Below the pieces are notes generated by a model. It was not told where the DNA came from. It saw only the letters and a program-made list of their open reading frames with translations, and made no database searches. DNA of 64,000 bases, from assembly GCA_900314885.1 (NCBI GenBank), contig OMWY01000001.1:248001-312000 (forward strand), read 5' to 3'. Source of the stretch: an uncultured Eubacteriales bacterium (GTDB lineage: Bacteria; Bacillota; Clostridia; Lachnospirales; Lachnospiraceae). A program made the position numbers and the translations under genes. This document shows positions 18,218-29,579 of this stretch, piece by piece. Positions within the stretch are counted from its first letter, which is position 1. Each line of letters starts with the position of its first letter.

Positions 18218-19000
18218 ATGAACATCGACAGGGTAAGAATTAAGCGTGTCTTTAGGGAGTATACTGATAGCTATGACAGTGAGGACCCTAAGGTACGTCT
18301 TAAGGTAGAGCACACCTACCGTGTGGCTGAGATAGGTGATAGGATAGAACGAAGCGAGAACTCGCGTATAGCGGAAGCTGACCGAGGCTTGGGATGGCTT
18401 CTTGGTATGCTCCATGATATAGGGCGGTTCGAGCAGCTGAGACGTTATCACACATTTTTTGATTCTAAGAGTATAGACCATGCTGAGCTTGGAGCGGATA
18501 TACTTTTTAAAGATGGTCTGATAAGAAAACTTATAGATGACGAAGTAAATGACAATCTGCTTGAGAAGGCAGTAAGATGCCACAATAAATTAGCTCTGCC
18601 GGATGGTCTTGAAGGACGTGAAAGTTTTTTCGCTAATCTCCTTCGTGATGCCGATAAGGTTGATATATTAAAAGTAATCTGTGATACGCCGTTTGACGAT
18701 CTTAATGATTTTACTAAGGAAGAGCTTGCGGAAGCCGCAATAAGTGACGATGTATTTGCGGAGGCTATGTCACATAAAACCGTTAACCGCCGTATATCAA
18801 AGACCCCGATGGACCAGTACATAAATAAGATTACGTTCGTATATGGACTTGTTTTTCCGGAAAGCATAAGACTTGTAAAGGAGCAGGGATATCTCTTACA
18901 AATGCTAGACTACAGAACTAAAAATCCGGAAACCGAAGAGCGTCTTAAGACAATAAGAAAAGATGTTATGAACTATATGGATTCCAGAGTTAAATATTAA
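18218..19000 (+). CDS. HD-domain phosphohydrolase-like protein
   Basis: This 260-aa protein has an HD metal-binding pattern: EHTYRV (His near 31), LLGMLHDIGRFEQ (HD near 67-68), a further His in RCHNKL, and LLRDADKVDIL. Such proteins hydrolyse phosphate esters of nucleotides or related compounds; the substrate is not evident. It lies between the flavodoxin and hydrolase genes on the same strand with short gaps, so an operon is likely. The length is normal for a stand-alone HD protein, and no GYP motif is present. Confidence 0.8.
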   Translation: MNIDRVRIKRVFREYTDSYDSEDPKVRLKVEHTYRVAEIGDRIERSENSRIAEADRGLGWLLGMLHDIGRFEQLRRYHTFFDSKSIDHAELGADILFKDGLIRKLIDDEVNDNLLEKAVRCHNKLALPDGLEGRESFFANLLRDADKVDILKVICDTPFDDLNDFTKEELAEAAISDDVFAEAMSHKTVNRRISKTPMDQYINKITFVYGLVFPESIRLVKEQGYLLQMLDYRTKNPETEERLKTIRKDVMNYMDSRVKY

Positions 19001-19032
19001 ATTGACATCTTAAATTTTAGGGAAAATAAAAT

Positions 19033-19791
19033 ATGAAAGAGAAACATTTTGATATTAATGAAGAAGGTCTTTCTATAAGATGTAGAATTATGCAGGAAGG
19101 AAATGAGAGGACCTTTAACCGGGTAATAATATGCACTCATGGCTTTGGCGGCAATAAGGAAGCGGCGAATATTACAAAATTCGCTGAGAAGGAAATAGCT
19201 AAGCATAGCAAGGACGCCGTAATAGCCTTCGACTGGCCCTGCCACGGAAATGATGGCCGAAAGAAATTCGAAATAAGCGAATGCCTGCAATATTTACGAC
19301 TGGTTATTAATTACGTGAAAGAAACTCTTAAAGCTGTGGATATCTTTAATTATTCCGTGAGCCTTGGTGGATATCTTTCCCTTTTATATATCCATGAGAA
19401 CGGCAACCCCTTTAAGAGGATTGCCCTGCGGGCGCCAAGCCTTAGTATGTACGAGGCTATGCTAAATAAATTCTCTGAGGATGAACGTGAGAAGCTGCTC
19501 AAGGGAAAGGAAGTGGAGGCAGGCTTCGAGAGAAAAATGAAGGTCAACCGGTCACTTCTTGACGAGCTAAAGGAAAAGGATGTACGAAAATACGAATATC
19601 TCGACTTTGCGGATGATATGATCGTAATTCACGGTACTAAGGATGAATTGGTTGATATAAATGACAGCCGCAAATTCTGTGATGATAATGTGATAGAATT
19701 AATAGAAGTGGAAGGCGCCGATCACACCTTCCATGATCCGAAGCTTATGGATATAGCGATACATAATATCGTGGAGTTTTTTAATAACTAA
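19033..19791 (+). CDS. Alpha/beta hydrolase
   Basis: This 252-aa protein is a serine hydrolase of the alpha/beta fold. The oxyanion region is THGFGGNKEAAN, the nucleophile elbow reads YSVSLGG with the first Gly of GxSxG replaced by Ser, the acid is in VIHGTKDELVD, and the His is in EGADHTFHD. It may be an esterase or an acyl hydrolase; the substrate is unknown. It is third in a run with the flavodoxin and HD genes and ends at a bidirectional terminator shared with treR. Confidence 0.85.
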   Translation: MKEKHFDINEEGLSIRCRIMQEGNERTFNRVIICTHGFGGNKEAANITKFAEKEIAKHSKDAVIAFDWPCHGNDGRKKFEISECLQYLRLVINYVKETLKAVDIFNYSVSLGGYLSLLYIHENGNPFKRIALRAPSLSMYEAMLNKFSEDEREKLLKGKEVEAGFERKMKVNRSLLDELKEKDVRKYEYLDFADDMIVIHGTKDELVDINDSRKFCDDNVIELIEVEGADHTFHDPKLMDIAIHNIVEFFNN

Positions 19792-19802
19792 AAAGATCAG
19801 AT

Positions 19803-19839
19803 AAAGGCGGACGCAGAAATAATATATGTGTCCGCCTTT
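19803..19839. terminator. Bidirectional terminator between the hydrolase and treR
   Basis: AAAGGCGGAC pairs with GTCCGCCTTT around a 17-base loop and is followed by TTTTATT; T-rich on both strands. It serves two converging genes. Confidence 0.85.
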
Positions 19840-19843
19840 TTTA

Positions 19844-20569
19844 TTATTCCTTCTTCCTCACGGCAGTATCATAGAAGGCAAAATAATCGGGACGGTGGCG
19901 GGACTGGGTGTACTCGAACATACGTCCCTTCTTATCAAAGGTCTGGCCGGTTACGACACTTACAAAGTCGTAATCCTTAAGGTCAAGGAACTTATTATCG
20001 GCCTGACTGGCCCGCTCGGCGGTTATTTTCCTTCGCGACATGGTTATGGTGATATCCATGTCATTTTCAAGGTGCTTATATATGGATGACTCCGCTATTT
20101 CCTTTGAAATCGGTCCGGTAACCGACTTTAAAAATATATTAGTATCGAGAATTGCCGCGACTCCATCAAGCAGTCGCACACGCTGTATATAAATAAGTTC
20201 ATCTCCGACATCAAAGCCCGTATGACTTGACATGCGGTCGTCACAGGTAAGCTCGGTCAGGACTATGACCTTCGTTACCGTCTTCAGCTTATTTCTTGCG
20301 GCAGTTTCGGCAAAGCTTTCAATCCCGCCGACCGTGAATTCGGCAGGAGAGAGTCTGGTATAGATTATTCTCACTCCCTTACCATGCTGGGGCTGGACGT
20401 AGCCTTCGCTTGTAAGTCTCGATATGGCCCGACGGACTGTGTTCCTTGAACATTCAAATTCATCGGTAAGCTGATGCTCTGATGGGAGCATCTGACCTGC
20501 CGGGTAGGTCTCATCTTCGATTCGGTCACGTAATTCCTTATATATCGATTCAAATTTTTCCTTTGGCAT
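19844..20569 (-). CDS. treR: Trehalose operon repressor, GntR family
   Basis: This 241-aa protein has an N-terminal winged helix-turn-helix (about residues 8-70, LPSEHQLTDEFECSRNTVRRAI) and a C-terminal UTRA ligand-binding domain (about 85-235). The pattern and the divergent position in front of a trehalose PTS gene and a trehalose-6-phosphate hydrolase gene identify it as TreR, which in relatives releases DNA when trehalose 6-phosphate binds. The gene looks intact while its targets are broken. Its promoter carries half-sites similar to the trehalose operators, so it may repress itself. Confidence 0.88.
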   Translation of the reverse strand: MPKEKFESIYKELRDRIEDETYPAGQMLPSEHQLTDEFECSRNTVRRAISRLTSEGYVQPQHGKGVRIIYTRLSPAEFTVGGIESFAETAARNKLKTVTKVIVLTELTCDDRMSSHTGFDVGDELIYIQRVRLLDGVAAILDTNIFLKSVTGPISKEIAESSIYKHLENDMDITITMSRRKITAERASQADNKFLDLKDYDFVSVVTGQTFDKKGRMFEYTQSRHRPDYFAFYDTAVRKKE

Positions 20570-20615
20570 AACTGCTCTTTCCCTAATAGATAAATTCCTT
20601 ACAAATGTATAGTCG

Positions 20616-20652
20616 CTCAGACAAGTATAGCATATCTGAACAAGTGAATCAA
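20616..20652 (-). promoter_or_regulatory. treR promoter with operator-like sites
   Basis: On the minus strand TTGATT (20647-20652) and TATACT (20624-20629) are 17 bases apart. CAGACAAGT and TGAACAAGT on the plus strand overlap the promoter and resemble the half-sites in front of treP. Confidence 0.6.
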
Positions 20653-20689
20653 CCTATGAAAAAATTTGCGCAATTTTGTAATTTACCTC

Positions 20690-20747
20690 TTGACATGTTT
20701 AAACAAGCATGCTATAATAAAACCACAATCAAACATGTTCAAACAAG
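20690..20747 (+). promoter_or_regulatory. treP promoter with two TreR operators
   Basis: TTGACA (20690-20695) and TATAAT (20713-20718) are exactly 17 apart. Operator 1, CATGTTTAAACAAG (20694-20707), overlaps the -35; operator 2, CATGTTCAAACAAG (20734-20747), lies just downstream. Their centres are 40 bases apart, about four helical turns. Confidence 0.7.
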
Positions 20748-20803
20748 TACACGGACTGCAGCCGTTGCCTGTTTACTCTCCGAAGCGGAGAAGGAAGGTT
20801 ACA

Positions 20804-22965
<2,162 letters not shown>

Positions 22966-22970
22966 ATAAA

Positions 22971-23002
22971 AAGCAGGTACAGTGACTTGACTGTACCTGC
23001 TT
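22971..23002 (+). terminator. Terminator after treC
   Basis: AAGCAGGTACAGT pairs perfectly with ACTGTACCTGCTT around a 6-base loop, followed by TTTAT. Confidence 0.9.
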
Positions 23003-23026
23003 TTTATAGATAAGCCAAGAATTCAG

Positions 23027-23055
23027 TTGCTTTTTGAGTAAAAGTGTCCTATAAT
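23027..23055 (+). promoter_or_regulatory. Promoter of the dus gene
   Basis: TTGCTT (23027-23032) and TATAAT (23050-23055) are 17 bases apart, 38 bases before the dus start. Confidence 0.6.
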
Positions 23056-23093
23056 TAAGTGACAAAAATAAAAGATTAGATGGAAAGTTGCTT

Positions 23094-24023
23094 ATGAAGA
23101 TATACGCGGCGCCTATGGAGGGGATAACCGGTTATCCCTTCCGTAATTTACAGAAAGAAATGTTTGACGGGATAGATAAATACTTTATCCCGTTTATTTC
23201 AGTACACGAAAGAATTGCCCTGAGCACGAGAGAAAAGAAGGAAATCGCTCCGGAAAATAATAGGACCTGCATTATACCCCAGCTCTTAGGTAATAACGCG
23301 AATGACACCGTTTCTTATATAAAGTATATAGCCGATATGGGATATAAGGAAATTAATCTCAACTTTGGCTGTCCTTCGGGCACTGTTACGGGAAAGAAGA
23401 AAGGAGCGGGAATCTTAGCTGACCCGGATTTTCTTGATGAATTCCTTGAGAAGCTGTTCGATGGCTTAAGAGGCTTTGATATTGATATTTCCATTAAGAC
23501 CAGGACGGGAATGTATGAAAATGATGACCCGTTTAAATTAATAGAAATATATAACCGCTATCCTATTTCGGAGCTGACTGTTCATCCAAGGTTTGGCAAG
23601 CAGAAGTATAAGGGTAGGCCGGATATGGAGGCCTTCGGGGCATTTTACAGGGAATCACATATCCCTCTTATATATAATGGGGATATTTGGACTAAGGATG
23701 ATGCTGAAAGGATTGCCTTAGAATTTCCCCTTATCAAGGGAATCATGGTCGGTCGGGGACTTGTGGCGAATCCCGCTCTCGCAAGGGAGATCAGAGGCGG
23801 TGACGTATTTTCAAATGAGGAAATTAAAGCCTTTCTTGACAGGCTCTATGAAGGGTGGACTTCTGATATCGGAAACAAGAAAATCGCCATGCTCAGGATG
23901 AAGGAGATATGGGATTATATGCGCTTTTCGTTTCCTGATAGGGAGAAGGAAATCCATAAATTAAAGAAGGCGAAGGATACCTTCGAGTATGAAATAGCGG
24001 TGAGAGAGATTCTTCGAGGTTAG
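23094..24023 (+). CDS. tRNA-dihydrouridine synthase family protein
   Basis: This 309-aa flavoprotein has the Dus TIM barrel: APMEGITGYPFR at the start, LNFGCPSG with the catalytic Cys near residue 95, SIKTRTG, LTVHPR and GIMVGRGLVANPAL for FMN binding. It reduces specific uridines in tRNA. I take the ATG at 23094; a TTG two codons earlier is possible. Some Clostridia have several Dus paralogues, so the position modified is not known. It is transcribed alone from its own promoter. Confidence 0.88.
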   Translation: MKIYAAPMEGITGYPFRNLQKEMFDGIDKYFIPFISVHERIALSTREKKEIAPENNRTCIIPQLLGNNANDTVSYIKYIADMGYKEINLNFGCPSGTVTGKKKGAGILADPDFLDEFLEKLFDGLRGFDIDISIKTRTGMYENDDPFKLIEIYNRYPISELTVHPRFGKQKYKGRPDMEAFGAFYRESHIPLIYNGDIWTKDDAERIALEFPLIKGIMVGRGLVANPALAREIRGGDVFSNEEIKAFLDRLYEGWTSDIGNKKIAMLRMKEIWDYMRFSFPDREKEIHKLKKAKDTFEYEIAVREILRG

Positions 24024-24053
24024 GATGTGGGCTGATTTTTGTGGGAAAACCTA

Positions 24054-24082
24054 TTGACAAAGTAGGCTAAGAATGTTATTCT
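24054..24082 (+). promoter_or_regulatory. Promoter of the first amino-acid ABC operon
   Basis: TTGACA (24054-24059) and TATTCT (24077-24082) are 17 bases apart. The -35 is enclosed in an imperfect inverted repeat CCTA-N9-TAGG, a possible operator. Confidence 0.65.
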
Positions 24083-24124
24083 AAAAAATAATCTTGACTC
24101 GAACTATTATTGAAAGGTGACTCT

Positions 24125-24802
24125 ATGAACAATGAGTTGTGGGGGATTTTAGTCGATTCGTTTCCTAAAATTCTCTTGGCGGGAATAAAAGTAAGCATCC
24201 CGCTTGCGCTCATAGCATTTGCGATAGGTCTGTTGATCGCGGTGCTAACGGCGCTTATACGGTATGCTAAAATTCCCGTTCTAAAGGAACTTGTGCGGAT
24301 TTATATATGGCTCATAAGAGGCACCCCGCTTCTGGTGCAGCTTGCCATTATTTTTTACGGCTTACCGGTTTTCGGAATCCATGTCAATGCCTTCTTCGCG
24401 GCAGCGGTGGCGCTTTCAATATGCGAAGGCGCGTATATGTCGGAATCATTGCGTGGCGCAATCCTATCGGTGGATCCGGGGCAGATTGAGGCGGGATACT
24501 GTCAGGGCCTTTCATTTACCCAGATTATGAATCACATAGTACTTCCACAGGCCTTCCGCACAGCTTTTCCGGCATTATCGAATTCCCTCATTTCTCTTGT
24601 GAAGGATACCTCGCTTGCCGCAAATATCACGGTTGTCGATATGTTCATGACAACCCAGAGGATAGCCGGAAGAACCTATCAGTTCATGCCTTTGTATATC
24701 GAGGTTGCCCTTGTTTATCTTATTTTCTGCTCATTGCTTACGGTGCTACAGCATTTTATTGAGAGAAAATTAAATCATTACGCGGTTAAGGAGATAAAAT
24801 GA
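24125..24802 (+). CDS. Polar amino-acid ABC transporter permease
   Basis: This 225-aa membrane protein has about five helices of the HisM family. [18 protein letters not shown] and the coupling loop [24 protein letters not shown] are clear. AAAGGTGA precedes the ATG at 24125. It forms an operon with the ATPase gene, which starts inside its stop codon, and with the binding protein gene. The binding protein resembles cystine and other polar amino-acid binders, so cystine is a plausible substrate but not proved. Confidence 0.9.
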   Translation: MNNELWGILVDSFPKILLAGIKVSIPLALIAFAIGLLIAVLTALIRYAKIPVLKELVRIYIWLIRGTPLLVQLAIIFYGLPVFGIHVNAFFAAAVALSICEGAYMSESLRGAILSVDPGQIEAGYCQGLSFTQIMNHIVLPQAFRTAFPALSNSLISLVKDTSLAANITVVDMFMTTQRIAGRTYQFMPLYIEVALVYLIFCSLLTVLQHFIERKLNHYAVKEIK

Positions 24803-25551
24803 TGGCGGTACTTAAGGCGGAACATATCAAAAAATCCTTTGGCGGGCAGGAAATAATTAAGGATGTTTCTCTTGAGGTAAATAAGGGTGACGTGATTTCT
24901 CTGATTGGCCCTTCGGGCTCGGGGAAGACTACATTCTTACGCTGCCTCAACTTCCTTGAGAAGGCAGACGGTGGGAAGCTTACCATTTCCGGAAAGACAT
25001 ACGACCTTGCGAAGTCAACGGATAAAGACGGGGCGGAGGTGAGAAAATTTACCGGATTCGTCTTCCAGAATTATAATCTGTACTCAAACCAGACCGTGCT
25101 TCACAATGTAACCTTAGGGTTAACCGTCGCCAGGAAGATGTCAAAGGAGGCGGCTGACCACATAGGAATGAGCATGCTAAAAAAGGTTGGCATGGCTGAC
25201 AGGGCAGGCGACTATCCGACGGCTCTGTCGGGTGGTGAGAAGCAGCGTGTAGCTATTGCGAGAGCCTTAGCATCTAATCCTGAGATCATATATTTTGATG
25301 AGCCTACAAGCGCTCTTGATCCCGAGAGGATAGATGAGGTCCTGCAGGTTATGAAGAATATAGCGGAAGAGGGCAGGACTATGATTGTGGTTACCCACGA
25401 GATGGCCTTCGCGAGAGATGTCAGTACGAGGACCATTTTCATGGAAAACGGCCTGATTGTTGAGGAGGGCGAGTCGAAGGAGTTTTTTGCTCACCCGGAG
25501 AATGAAAGAACAGCGGAGTTTCTAAGACTTAGAAAGGATGAGTGGCTATGA
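24799..25551 (+). CDS. Polar amino-acid ABC transporter ATPase
   Basis: This 250-aa ATPase has Walker [11 protein letters not shown]-loop FQNYNLY, signature [15 protein letters not shown], Walker [13 protein letters not shown] and H-loop THEM. AAGGAG lies five bases before the ATG at 24799; ATG at 24802 is also possible. It overlaps the permease stop by four bases, and its own end overlaps the binding protein start by four bases, so the three genes are tightly coupled. Confidence 0.92.
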   Translation: MMAVLKAEHIKKSFGGQEIIKDVSLEVNKGDVISLIGPSGSGKTTFLRCLNFLEKADGGKLTISGKTYDLAKSTDKDGAEVRKFTGFVFQNYNLYSNQTVLHNVTLGLTVARKMSKEAADHIGMSMLKKVGMADRAGDYPTALSGGEKQRVAIARALASNPEIIYFDEPTSALDPERIDEVLQVMKNIAEEGRTMIVVTHEMAFARDVSTRTIFMENGLIVEEGESKEFFAHPENERTAEFLRLRKDEWL

Positions 25552-26330
25552 AAAAATTACTTACATGTTTACTTGCGGGAGCTATGGCACTTTCACTTGT
25601 TGGCTGTGGCGGTTCGGGGAGTGATGATTCACTTCAGAGGATAAAGGACGCCGGCGCTATAAATATCGGTCTTGAGGGTGACTGGCAGCCGTTTTCCTAT
25701 CACAATGAAAATGATGAGCTTGTCGGATATGATGTAGAGGTGGCTAAGGAGATAGCTAAGCGAATCGGTGTTGAGGCTAAGATTACCGAGGCTCCGTGGG
25801 ATGGCCTTCTTACGGGACTTTCTACAGGTGTCTACGATATAGTCGTAAATGGTGTGGATGTCACGGAGGAGAGACAGAAAACCTTTGATTTTTCAGACCC
25901 GTATGCCTATGATCATATAGACCTTGTAGTAAAGAATGATAATTCCGACATCACGACCTTCGATGACCTTAAGGGGAAGAAAACAGCGAATTCGACCGGT
26001 TCGACCTATGCCGAGTGGGGAACGAAGCATGGTGCCGAGGTGTCAAATGTACCTACTCTCGCTGAGACGATGGAGCTTGTATTAAATGGCACTGTTGATG
26101 CCACCATAAACGCGGATACTTCGGTTCAGGACTATCTTAATACCACAGGAGAGACAGGGCTTAAGATTGTCGCTAAGTCTGATGAGGCTACTGAATACGC
26201 TATCCCTATAAAGAAGGGCTCGTATTCTCTGCGTGAGGCTATAAATAAGGCAATTGCGGATATGAGAAGCGATGGGACGCTTGCCGACCTTTCTAAGAAG
26301 TACTTTGGAGCTGATTTGACCGAAAAGTAA
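25548..26330 (+). CDS. Polar amino-acid binding lipoprotein
   Basis: This 260-aa lipoprotein starts [21 protein letters not shown] with the lipid Cys near residue 20. The SBP_bac_3 fold is shown by [34 protein letters not shown] and [23 protein letters not shown]. It resembles cystine and glutamine binders; the aromatic/acidic first loop hints at cystine. A GTG at 25542 could be used instead of the ATG, but the chosen start gives a typical signal peptide. It is the last gene before the metK riboswitch. Confidence 0.88.
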   Translation: MKKLLTCLLAGAMALSLVGCGGSGSDDSLQRIKDAGAINIGLEGDWQPFSYHNENDELVGYDVEVAKEIAKRIGVEAKITEAPWDGLLTGLSTGVYDIVVNGVDVTEERQKTFDFSDPYAYDHIDLVVKNDNSDITTFDDLKGKKTANSTGSTYAEWGTKHGAEVSNVPTLAETMELVLNGTVDATINADTSVQDYLNTTGETGLKIVAKSDEATEYAIPIKKGSYSLREAINKAIADMRSDGTLADLSKKYFGADLTEK

Positions 26331-26350
26331 CATATGCCATAAGTTGTAGC

Positions 26351-26379
26351 TTGAAAATAGTTAGCGTTGCGGGTATTAT
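26351..26379 (+). promoter_or_regulatory. metK promoter
   Basis: TTGAAA (26351-26356) and TATTAT (26374-26379) are 17 bases apart, upstream of the riboswitch. Confidence 0.6.
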
Positions 26380-26424
26380 ATTATTTGCAACGTTAACAGG
26401 GCAGAAGCCCGAAGAGAACATTAT

Positions 26425-26541
26425 CCACTCTTATTCAGAGTGACGGAGAGTCAAGGCTCGATGAAGTCACGGCAACCCCCATTCCTATGATGGGAAGGTG
26501 CCAACCTGAGCGAAGTGCCTAGCATTTCGAACAATAAGAGG
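26425..26541 (+). ncRNA. SAM-I (S-box) riboswitch
   Basis: The conserved S-box parts appear in order: P1 strand CTCTTATT (26428-26435), CAGAGTGACGGAGAG, a GATGAAGTCACGGCAACC core, an AAGGTGCCAACCTG segment, a GAGCGA element, and the closing P1 strand AATAAGAG (26533-26540). It precedes metK and a terminator hairpin, so SAM binding should stabilise P1, allow the terminator to form and switch metK off. Confidence 0.93.
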
Positions 26542-26577
26542 ATTTCACAATCCACTTGTTATACAGGAATGAATAAG

Positions 26578-26600
26578 AGAGGCAGCAATGCCTCTTTTTT
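26578..26600 (+). terminator. Riboswitch-controlled terminator before metK
   Basis: AGAGGCA pairs with TGCCTCT around a GCAA loop, followed by TTTTT. A second copy of AATAAGAG (26572-26579) overlaps its left side and could pair with the P1 5' strand as an antiterminator. Confidence 0.85.
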
Positions 26601-26625
26601 ATTACTATGTAAGGAGATTTATACG

Positions 26626-27816
26626 ATGGAGAAGAGACTTTTCACTTCCGAATCAGTAACCGAAGGACATCCTGACAAAATCTGCGACCAGATAAGCGAC
26701 GCGATTCTTGATGAGCTCATCAAGCAGGACCCTATGAGCCGTGTAGCCTGCGAGACTACAGTATGCACCGGTCTTATCCACATCATGGGCGAGATCACAA
26801 CCAAGGCAAATGTTGACTACCAGCAGATTGCCCGCGATACCGTCCGCGAGATTGGATATGATGACAGCCGCAAGGGATTTGATGCTGATACCTGTGGCGT
26901 TATCCTTTCTATAGACAAGCAGAGTCCTGATATCGCTCAGGGCGTAGATAAGGCTCTCGAGGCCCGTGAGGGTGAACTCACCGATGCCCAGATTGAGGCT
27001 ATCGGCGCAGGTGACCAGGGTATGATGTTCGGATACGCTACCAATGAGAACGAAGAGTATATGCCATATCCTATCAGCCTTGCCCACAAGCTTACCAAGA
27101 AGCTTACGGAAGTTAGAAAGAATGGTACCCTTCCATACCTTCGTCCGGATGGGAAGAGCCAGGTTACGGTTGAGTATGATGAGAACGGCAAGCCGGTTCA
27201 TTTAAACGCTGTAGTTCTTTCAACCCAGCACGATGAGAAGGTTACCCAGGAGCAGATTCACGCTGATATCAAGAAATATGTCTTCGACCCTGTTCTTCCA
27301 AAGGAGCTTGTAGATGACAAGACTAAGTTCTATATCAATCCTACAGGACGTTTCGTTATCGGCGGACCTGCCGGTGATACCGGTCTTACAGGACGTAAGA
27401 TTATCGTAGATACCTACGGCGGATATGGTCGTCATGGCGGCGGCGCTTTCTCCGGTAAGGACTGCACCAAGGTTGATCGTTCAGCTTCTTACGCCGCTAG
27501 ATACGTAGCTAAGAATATCGTAGCCGCAGGTCTTGCTGACAGGGCTGAGATTCAGCTCTCATACGCTATCGGTGTCGCTACGCCTACTTCTATCAATATT
27601 GATACTTTCGGCACAGGCAAGGTTTCAGACGAGAAGCTCGTTGATATCATCCGTGAGAACTTCGACCTTCGTCCGGCAGGAATTATTAAGATGCTTGACC
27701 TTCGCCGTCCTATCTATAAGCAGACAGCGGCTTACGGCCACTTCGGGAGACTCGATGTAGACCTTCCTTGGGAGCACATTGATAAGGTAGAGGATTTGAA
27801 GAAGTACCTCAAGTGA
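26626..27816 (+). CDS. metK: S-adenosylmethionine synthetase
   Basis: This 396-aa enzyme makes SAM from methionine and ATP in the cytoplasm. Signature motifs are complete: [17 protein letters not shown] at the start, [12 protein letters not shown], and the P-loop-like [15 protein letters not shown] lies upstream of the ATG at 26626; the open frame extends 37 codons further up, but that part is the riboswitch and terminator. It is controlled by the S-box in its leader and followed by a strong hairpin. Confidence 0.97.
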   Translation: MEKRLFTSESVTEGHPDKICDQISDAILDELIKQDPMSRVACETTVCTGLIHIMGEITTKANVDYQQIARDTVREIGYDDSRKGFDADTCGVILSIDKQSPDIAQGVDKALEAREGELTDAQIEAIGAGDQGMMFGYATNENEEYMPYPISLAHKLTKKLTEVRKNGTLPYLRPDGKSQVTVEYDENGKPVHLNAVVLSTQHDEKVTQEQIHADIKKYVFDPVLPKELVDDKTKFYINPTGRFVIGGPAGDTGLTGRKIIVDTYGGYGRHGGGAFSGKDCTKVDRSASYAARYVAKNIVAAGLADRAEIQLSYAIGVATPTSINIDTFGTGKVSDEKLVDIIRENFDLRPAGIIKMLDLRRPIYKQTAAYGHFGRLDVDLPWEHIDKVEDLKKYLK

Positions 27817-27825
27817 AAATTCATT

Positions 27826-27862
27826 CCGTGCCAGGCACTGCTTGACGCAAAGCCAGGCACTG
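27826..27862. repeat. Two copies of a GCCAGGCACTG element
   Basis: GCCAGGCACTG occurs at 27830-27840, as part of CCGTGCCAGGCACTG, and again at 27852-27862. CCGTGCCAGG recurs at 55078, and a degenerate form covers the end of argD near 48967. Confidence 0.5.
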
Positions 27863-27873
27863 GTCAGAGAATA

Positions 27874-27905
27874 TTCCCGAGCAAGCTTTTATGCTTGCTT
27901 GGGAA
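27874..27905 (+). terminator. Terminator after metK
   Basis: TTCCCgAGCAAGC pairs with GCTTGCTtGGGAA around a 6-base loop, followed by TTGTTATTTT. Confidence 0.85.
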
Positions 27906-27918
27906 TTGTTATTTTATA

Positions 27919-27948
27919 TTGACAAATAAAAAATGAAAATGGTAAAAT
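27919..27948 (+). promoter_or_regulatory. purF promoter
   Basis: TTGACA (27919-27924) and TAAAAT (27943-27948) are 18 bases apart, 39 bases before the purF start. Confidence 0.6.
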
Positions 27949-27987
27949 GGAGGAGTATCTGTTTTTTAAATCGGAGGGGCACTACTG

Positions 27988-29487
27988 ATGTTATCTGATA
28001 ATTTGCACGAAATCAACGAAGAGTGCGGTGTGTTCGGCATTTGGGAGCCGGAGAGATGCGATGTCGCGCGTCTTTCTTATTATGGGCTCTTCGCCTTACA
28101 GCACAGGGGGCAGGAATCAGCCGGAATCTGCGTGAATGACGAAGGCTTGTTCCATTTTCATAAAGGACTGGGATTAGTCCACGATGTATTTGATAAATCG
28201 ACACTTGAGACCTTAGGCGAAGGCAATATGGCGATCGGCCATGTCCGCTACTCCACGAGCGGAGGCAGCAACGCCGTTAACGCCCAGCCGGTTGTAGTCC
28301 GCCATATTAAGGGCTCCATGGCCCTTGCCCATAACGGAAATCTTGTTAATTCATTTGAATTAAGGCAGAAGCTTGAGAATGAAGGGTGTATTTTCCAGAC
28401 CACTACCGATACCGAAGCTATTTCATATATCATTACGAAGGAGCGTCTTAAGAGCCACTCGATAGAGGAAGCCCTTGAGAAGACTATGGATATCATACAG
28501 GGATCATATTCTCTGGTTGTTATGTCCCCATCTAAATTAATAGCGGCCCGCGATCCGCGCGGAATGCGGCCTCTCTGCATAGGTAAAACTCCTACGGGCG
28601 GCTTTGTTTTCGCGTCTGAGTCCTGCGCTCTGGATGCTGTCGGAGCCACATTTGTAAGAGACATAATCCCGGGCGAGATTGTTGTTGTTGATATGAACGG
28701 CATGAGATCGATAAGGACTCATGTGGGGAAATGCGATCCGGCCCTCTGCGTATTCGAGTATATATATTTCGCAAGAAATGATTCGGTGATTGAGGGAGCG
28801 AGCGTCCATGAGGCGAGACTTCGCGCAGGTGAGTTCCTCGCGAAGGAGCATCCTGTTGACGCTGATGTCGTAATAGGAGTTCCTGATTCAGGTCTTGACG
28901 CAGCTCTTGGATTTTCAAGGGCTTCGGGTATTCCGTTTGAACTAGGCCTTGTTAAGAACCGCTATATCGGGCGTACCTTTATCGCTCCGGGCCAGGCCCA
29001 GCGTGAAAATCTTGTAAGAATCAAGCTGAATCCTATAGAGTCAGCCATCAGAGGCAAGAAGGTCGTGCTAATAGACGATTCCATCGTCCGGGGTACTACC
29101 TCTGAAAGGATTGTCAAAACTGTCCGTGACGCCGGTGCCAAAGAAGTTCATATGAGGATTTCCGCCCCACCATTTTTAAATCCATGCTATTACGGCACGG
29201 ATATCGATTCCAAGGAAAATCTTATTGCCTGCAAGCATACGGTTCCTGAGATCGCTGATATCATAGGCGCTGATACGCTAGGCTATCTCTCGGTTGACGC
29301 CGCGAAGGAAATCGCTGTAAGAGTTGCCGGAAACTACGACTATCCACTCAAGTACTGTGCGGCATGCTTCGATGGAAAGTATCCTACCGATGTTCCGGCG
29401 GAGGGCAGTAAGGACCGCTTTGAGCAGAAGATACCTAAGGAGTGGAAAGAGAAGCATTTCACGAATGCTAAGGGCAACGCGAAATGA
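27988..29487 (+). CDS. purF: Amidophosphoribosyltransferase
   Basis: This 499-aa enzyme makes phosphoribosylamine from PRPP and glutamine, the first step of purine synthesis. A short propeptide precedes Cys13 in NEECGVFGIW, the glutaminase nucleophile exposed after cleavage. The PRPP loop is VVLIDDSIVRGTTS, and C-terminal cysteines (KYCAACFDG) fit the iron-sulfur cluster of the Bacillus-type enzyme. GGAGGGG precedes the ATG. No other purine genes are adjacent, and no purine riboswitch is seen in the leader. Confidence 0.95.
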   Translation: MLSDNLHEINEECGVFGIWEPERCDVARLSYYGLFALQHRGQESAGICVNDEGLFHFHKGLGLVHDVFDKSTLETLGEGNMAIGHVRYSTSGGSNAVNAQPVVVRHIKGSMALAHNGNLVNSFELRQKLENEGCIFQTTTDTEAISYIITKERLKSHSIEEALEKTMDIIQGSYSLVVMSPSKLIAARDPRGMRPLCIGKTPTGGFVFASESCALDAVGATFVRDIIPGEIVVVDMNGMRSIRTHVGKCDPALCVFEYIYFARNDSVIEGASVHEARLRAGEFLAKEHPVDADVVIGVPDSGLDAALGFSRASGIPFELGLVKNRYIGRTFIAPGQAQRENLVRIKLNPIESAIRGKKVVLIDDSIVRGTTSERIVKTVRDAGAKEVHMRISAPPFLNPCYYGTDIDSKENLIACKHTVPEIADIIGADTLGYLSVDAAKEIAVRVAGNYDYPLKYCAACFDGKYPTDVPAEGSKDRFEQKIPKEWKEKHFTNAKGNAK

Positions 29488-29579
29488 GGCATAGATTATT
29501 CAAGGCAATAACCGGGCATTGTCACTCACAAGGCAAGAACGGTTTATGCATAAATATAGAAAACAGGAGGTTTTAGTGT

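Noticed and set aside
26515..26625. Upstream extension of metK by 37 codons
   Set aside because: This stretch is the end of the S-box and its terminator; the ATG at 26626 has AAGGAG and the normal family start.
28248..28918. Overlapping minus-strand frames within purF
   Set aside because: purF is complete with all motifs; the frames show no protein family pattern.
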